Of a DNA stretch of 64,000 nt, positions 59,502 through 64,000 are shown one piece after another. The translations under genes and the position numbers were made by a program. A model generated the notes under the pieces. That model had not been told where the DNA came from. It did not search any database and saw only the letters and a program-made list of their open reading frames with translations. Position 1 is the stretch's first letter. Each line of letters starts with the position of its first letter. The DNA is from Erodium maritimum (Eukaryota; Streptophyta; Magnoliopsida; Geraniales; Geraniaceae): positions 85,441,043 to 85,505,042 of the forward strand of contig OY997588.1 of NCBI GenBank assembly GCA_963921825.1, in the 5' to 3' direction.

Positions 59502-59867
59502 CTAATCAACCGAGAGCCTGTATGCTAACATTCGTATTGCGGCGGTGCATTTTGGTTGCTTTGATAAACTTATGCGTTCGAAAGCGTCCAGATTTTGGAC
59601 GAAGTAATCGTTATGCTCCACTACTTTTTCCATCACCCGAATAAAAAAGGGTCGGCTCATACTATATCTACGCCTAAACATTTCAGGCCCATAGGTAGGG
59701 TCGTCGACAAAATAATCATGCATTATTTGTTCGTTGACTTTGACACGACCTTTATTAATATCTCTTTGGGAATATTTCCTACTTTCGAGCGTTCGCCTCA
59801 CTGCGTCCAAATACGGTTGCATTCTTGCTTGTTCATACTCTTCCCTTCGTCGGATTTGTGTCGCCAT
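59502..59867 (-). pseudogene. PIF/Harbinger transposase, N-terminal fragment
   Basis: The frame from 59867 opens MATQIRRREEYEQAR and includes DYFVDDPTYGPEMFRRRYSM, RPFFIRVMEKV and KCTAAIRMLAYRLSVD. This is the conserved N-terminal half of plant PIF/Harbinger (HARBI1/ALP1-like) transposases, before the DDE nuclease region. It stops at 59502, just 6 bp from the CACTA end at 59495, so the CACTA insertion or a linked rearrangement cut it. The element's right terminus is probably GGATGCTC at about 60292-60299, followed by TAA, the usual Harbinger target. Confidence 0.8.
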
Positions 59868-60324
59868 AACATGAACGTTGGCTTCTTAATCATCTATAGC
59901 TCGAACAAAAAAACGATTGGAATGCAAATTTTATGGGAACAAGAATTTAAGATGGAGTTTTTTTAGAGGAAGAGAAATTGTTGTGTATTGATGAATTAGA
60001 TTGGTTGGTATTTATAGACGATAATATATATTTTTAATTTAGAAAGTAATAAATTTGATTAAAAAAATTATCGTTGCACTAACTGTTGGCAGAGCCAACA
60101 ACTATTTTATGCCACAGTAGTGCCACATGGCGCCTTATGATTGCGCGACCGCGACTCGTGAACCGCTCGCATTTGGTTCACGCCTCTGATTCGCTAAATA
60201 GTGATAAGGAACCGAGCCAGCCGCACATCATATCGTGCGACGGTTTCCGATTCACTATTTTATGAATTAGATACGCAAACCTCACACGGTTTGGATGCTC
60301 TAATATAAATATTCTTCCCTAAGA

Positions 60325-60422
60325 ATTTTATTTCGCTTCCTTCAAATGTTTTTTTCAGCACAAATTATTTTACGAAAGAAATGGAGAAAATTGTATTTAT
60401 AAATATGAAAATAACATGCGGG
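60325..60422. repeat. Copy of the P450 3'-flank segment
   Basis: About 98 bp with TTTTATTTCGCTTC, AAATGTTTTTTTCA, AAATTATTTTACGA and ATGAAAATAACATGCGG match 61434-61531 at roughly 80%. The duplicate lies immediately before the Harbinger middle fragment. Confidence 0.65.
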
Positions 60423-60957
60423 TATCTGAGAATGGCCATTAGTCAATTGTGTTATGGTATTTCAAGCGCTGACATGGACGAGTATTTGAGAATGGTCGAA
60501 AGCACGGGTCTTGAGTGCTATAAGTATTTTTGCAAGGCGGTAATTACCATATTTGGCCAGACCTATCTACGAAATCCTACACATGACGATATGAATCACA
60601 TAGTAGCAGTGAATGTTGGGCGTAGACTCCCCGGGATGTTGGGTAGTCTTGACTAGATGCATTAGGAATGGAAGAACTATCTGACGACATTGAAAGGATC
60701 TCATTCGAGGAGGAATCACGGTAACAAACCGACAGTGGTCTTTGAGGTCGTTGTCACGCGAGCCTTATGGATTTGCACATGTTTTTTGGGATGACAAGTT
60801 TGAACAACGGCCTAACTGTGCTTAACCATTCAAGGTTGTTCTCGTACGTTGTGACCAGTTTTTATGAAAACAATCCCGTTGACACAATAATCTTGCAGAA
60901 AGGAAGGGGAACGAGCATTTGGGGTCCTTCGAGTTCGGTCTCACATTATCACTAGCC
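60421..60957 (+). pseudogene. PIF/Harbinger transposase, middle fragment
   Basis: On the opposite strand from the previous fragment this region resumes near the same protein position: SSADMDEYLRMVESTGLECY, RNPTHDDMNHIVAVNVG, RRLPGMLGSLD with the first DDE Asp, a stop, then KPTVVFEVV and LNNGLTVLNHSRLF. It carries TAG codons at 60654 and just after, and decays by 60957. It is adjacent to a copy of the P450 3' flank at 60325-60422. Confidence 0.78.
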
Positions 60958-61504
60958 CGAATCAAATGTGAAATCCCTCGTCCCTTGGCCTAGTCATGAA
61001 TACATGTTTTATCATGAACAATCTGATTCTCGAGGCAAGACGTCATGCGTATGATAATTATATTGAACAAATAGATCAAACAAACCTACATTCATGCAGA
61101 GAAGATTTGTCCCCGCCCATGTCATACTAGCAAATAACAAAATGATCCACAAGCAACATGCTCATCATACACTAAAAGTAGACCTCATCGAGCACATTTT
61201 TGACTATTGAAAATAAAATTGATTCAACCAAGTTAAAGCAACATGCTCATCATGCACTAATATATTAGACTGAAAATAAAATTGATTCAACCAAGTTAAA
61301 AAAACAAGAGAAACAATTTTATTCTTATATTTTTTCATTCAGCTTCAGCCATACTAAATGACTGCAGATGCTCCAAAGGTATCGGTTTCGATCCGTAACA
61401 TAAAGCTTTAAGCCCAAAAATTTAAGAAGTTGCGAATTTTATTTTGCTTCACCCAAATGTTTTTTTCAACGCTAACAAATTATTTTACGACAAAAATCGA
61501 GAGT
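60958..61504. other. AT-rich spacer with a short duplication
   Basis: The phrases CAACATGCTCATCAT and AAAATAAAATTGATTCAACC each occur twice between 61158 and 61310, showing a local duplication. No gene is recognised. Confidence 0.5.
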
Positions 61505-63000
61505 TTATAAATCTGAAAATAACATACGGTTTCTCACACATATATCATAATTTAGTGATACGTAGTTGCAATCCATGTCCAGCTTAAAAGCTGGTGAGTG
61601 TATGTAAGCCGGCGAGGGGGAGAAACAAAACTTGGAGAGAAGGAGAGATAGAATGACCTTCAGCTCGGTCATGGCAAAATGTTGTCCTAAACAGGTGTGA
61701 GAGCCAGCCCCGAACGGATGTAAGCTTGCGGAGACTTGCAAGCTCCAAGAATGCCATTGGCGGATTGAACCACAGATGAGTGTCTTGCTGTATCATGAAT
61801 ACCGGGATTTGGATGTTCATTCCTTTAGGAACTTTGATGCCTTTGAACTCCATTTCTTTGCGCGTTTCTCTACTCACAAATCCCGCCGGCGGGTAAAGCC
61901 GCAGCGTCTCTTGAATCACCATCGTCAACTGCATCAAATACAAATTTAAGTATGAATGATACGCATATAAGTTTATCAATCTCAACTATAGGCGTAATAA
62001 CTTACTACTTTCATGTTCCGCAGCATAACAGCGTCGGGAGCTGCGCCGCCACATACTTGTAGTACCTCTGCCCGCGCACGATCTTGCCATTCTGGATACT
62101 TGGCTAGCAGCATCAAGCACCATGACGCCGCGGTCGCGGTGGTCTCATGGCCTGCAAAGTAGACGTTCTTGCAATTATCGACTATGAACTTGTCGCGACC
62201 CATTGGCATGTCTTTGCTCGCACCGCAGCTTTGAGCTCCCTCCAGTATCATCTGTAGGAGGTCTCTCTCATCACGTGACGCTTCAACGCGTTGTTTTACC
62301 ACGTTTAGTATCATGGAGTCGATGTCTTTGTGCAGTTTCCATATCTGTCTGTTAATCTTGGTCGGTACATATCTGTAACATGACATGTGACCATTATTGT
62401 CAAAGTGTAAGTGATCTTCATTCAAGATTGTTCAAGTAAATAGTTACCTTGAGCCGGGGACACCGATCTGGCCCTTGGACATGAAGTTTAGAAGTTGTCC
62501 GAGTTTAATGAATATTTCTTGTCCCTTTAAGTAACTGCTTCCGAAACAAGCCCTTGAAATGACATCCCCCGATAAGCTTTTCAAATCCTCGTCTATTCTT
62601 ATTTCTGCTGAAACTCCCTCACTCTCCACCATACTCTCCCATTTTCTTACGACCGAGGCCGTTGAGTCTATCATTAGCTTCAACATACCCTACAAAAACG
62701 AAAAATCCAACCTTGTCAAAGACACCACAAACGACAAACAAGAAGTGAATGAGGCATATATTATATACCTTGATCTTGTCCATGTAAAACTCAGGAGCAA
62801 TGATATTCCTTTGATGGGCCCAAATGGGACCACTGGAGGAAAGAATGCCCTGACCCAATAGAGGCCCACGGTCCTTAGAGAGGTAAGAAGGCTTCCCCAG
62901 AGACAAGTATGAGCTGAGGCAGACTTGCTTCACCATCTCTACTTCTGTTGTGTATAGTAGTTGTATGCTTCCGGTTGAATACACAAATGTGGGACCTGCC
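61505..63000 (-). pseudogene. CYP714-like cytochrome P450, N-terminus missing and frameshifted
   Basis: Exons on the minus strand are about 63000-62769, 62689-62448, 62372-62006 and 61928-61505, all with GT-AG ends and matching phases. They encode GPTFVYSTGSIQLLY, the I-helix AGHETTATAASW, the ETLRLYPP part of the ExxR region and the heme loop FGAGSHTCLGQHF with its Cys. The wording matches plant CYP714-type P450s, which oxidise gibberellins or related compounds at the ER membrane. The membrane anchor and first exon are absent. The block that normally contains the PERF motif after HLW is reduced to FNP, and a 1-nt loss just before the heme loop changes frame. The C-terminus after SPAFKLD is also aberrant. 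No functional enzyme can be made. Confidence 0.88.
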
Positions 63001-63050
63001 ACGTCATTGGAATGTTTCCATCCTTTTCATTTCACGCATAATTAAAAGCA

Positions 63051-63135
63051 TATATTATATTATATTATATTATATTATATTATATTATATTATATTATAT
63101 TATATTATATTATATTATATTATATTATATTATAT
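63051..63135 (+). repeat. (TATAT)n microsatellite
   Basis: A perfect pentanucleotide array of about 17 units lies just upstream of the truncated P450. The break in the P450 gene lies within 50 bp of it. Confidence 0.9.
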
Positions 63136-63139
63136 TAAA

Positions 63140-64000
63140 ACAAAAAATCAACCAAAAACTACCTCTTCGCCTCTGTCGAGACCTCTAAACCCTAATCATG
63201 TGCTTCCGTATCTCTGCGTATTACGCCGACCAAATGGCGCGCGTTGCTTTTCCACAGGCGTCTCCTCCCACGGTTGCTCTACCCTCGCCGCCTCGGGTCA
63301 TGTCCGATCAGCCACTGGCGTGGGCGCGGCTCCGGGGGCTCTTGTCTCATTAGTCGCTGGCGTGGGACCAGGACCAGCGGCCACCCATCCTCTTTGCCCG
63401 TCGCATGAGATCATACGACCTAAGCGGGCACCTCGGAAGAAGAAGGCCTCTGCATTGCAATCGGGTCCACCCCAAGAATTGTCGCCCCCAGCTTTGGATC
63501 CCCTATTGAGGCTGACTCTAGGAGCCTATGCACAGGGGGATCATCCTCCGTCGTCAAAGTCGTCTCAGGCGCGGCGGTGTCGGCCCACGAAAATGGCATC
63601 TCCTTCACCGATCCCTCCGTTGTCGCCTAGGGTTGTGGAGGCTCATCGGCTGCAGGTTGCGGACGGGTTGTGGCCAACGCATGGTAAAGCTCCTGGTAGT
63701 CCTACCGATCAAATCCCGCCTATCCCCCGGCCTCGGTTCCTTCAAATAGGGCAACTCTCGATGATCGCGCCGGCCGAGGATATCGTCCTCCATCCGCCTC
63801 TCTTTGATCCTCGTCCCCCATCTTCCCCTAGATCATGGAGACTCGCTTCAAGCCCTTCAACACAGTTCTCATACTGCTCCTTAGGGTTTGAGGAACCCTT
63901 GGAGGTTACGGTTATGAATGGGGTGCTGGACCCGACTGCGCTCTCCCGCCAACAATATGGGATGGTGGGTCGGTTGCTCACAGATTGTCAGCCCCGAAAG
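63140..64000 (+). CDS. GC-rich open frame running off the window, LINE ORF1-like guess
   Basis: One plus frame has no stop from about 63140 to the window end. Its first ATG in good context is at 63593 (AAAATGGCATCTCC), and an upstream part has a basic PKRAPRKKKAS segment. The C-terminal part seen includes LEVTVMNGVLDPTALSRQQY. The long open frame in a region rich in Pro/Arg codons could be chance, but it is longer than expected for random DNA. No domain is recognised. It could be the start of a LINE ORF1 or of a host gene continuing to the right. Confidence 0.35.

Overview
This window is nuclear DNA of a flowering plant, most probably a eudicot. The evidence is spliced genes with GT-AG introns, a plastid-type PRPP synthetase split into nine exons, and dense nested plant transposons: Mutator, CACTA, PIF/Harbinger, Ty1/copia, LINEs, long solo LTRs and foldback elements. 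I cannot name the species. Only one gene, the PRPP synthetase on the minus strand, looks fully intact. No tRNA, rRNA or CRISPR array was recognised.

Layout. 1-790 is a GC-rich, LINE-5'-end-like stretch. 2254-11237 (-) is the PRPP synthetase; its introns hold a MITE, an hAT-like repeat, two nested foldback elements and a 460-bp solo LTR. About 11383-27360 is one Mutator-like element of about 16 kb that begins only about 145 bp upstream of the PRPP synthetase start codon. It carries a broken mudrA transposase (+), a small acidic gene (-) and a broken DUF1985/Ulp1-protease gene (-). Two 3-kb solo LTRs have been inserted into it. 27366-31035 is a degenerate inverted-repeat region with a short LINE derivative. 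31170-34189 is an inverted-repeat-flanked unit carrying a broken RRM/AT-hook gene. 35040-36385 is a foldback element.

37682-56190 is the remains of one minus-strand LINE, split by two solo LTRs (38143-41503 and 53469-56042) and by a Ty1/copia element (41711-52160). The copia element in turn holds an inverted solo LTR in its 5' LTR and a truncated 3-kb-type LTR in its 3' LTR. 56193-59495 is a CACTA fragment with a LINE derivative inside it. 59502-60957 holds two PIF/Harbinger transposase fragments. 61505-63000 is a CYP714-like cytochrome P450 pseudogene. The right edge is an open GC-rich frame that runs off the window.

The most striking theme is a family of 2.6-3.4 kb TG...CA sequences, seen five times, always without an internal coding region. 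Three copies have perfect 5-bp target duplications. Copies share splice-like signals and a palindrome next to a predicted 3' splice site, and most carry tandem arrays at one internal position. They are called solo LTRs here, but the structure deserves a closer look. All boundaries and target duplications were read by eye; no alignment or database search was run.
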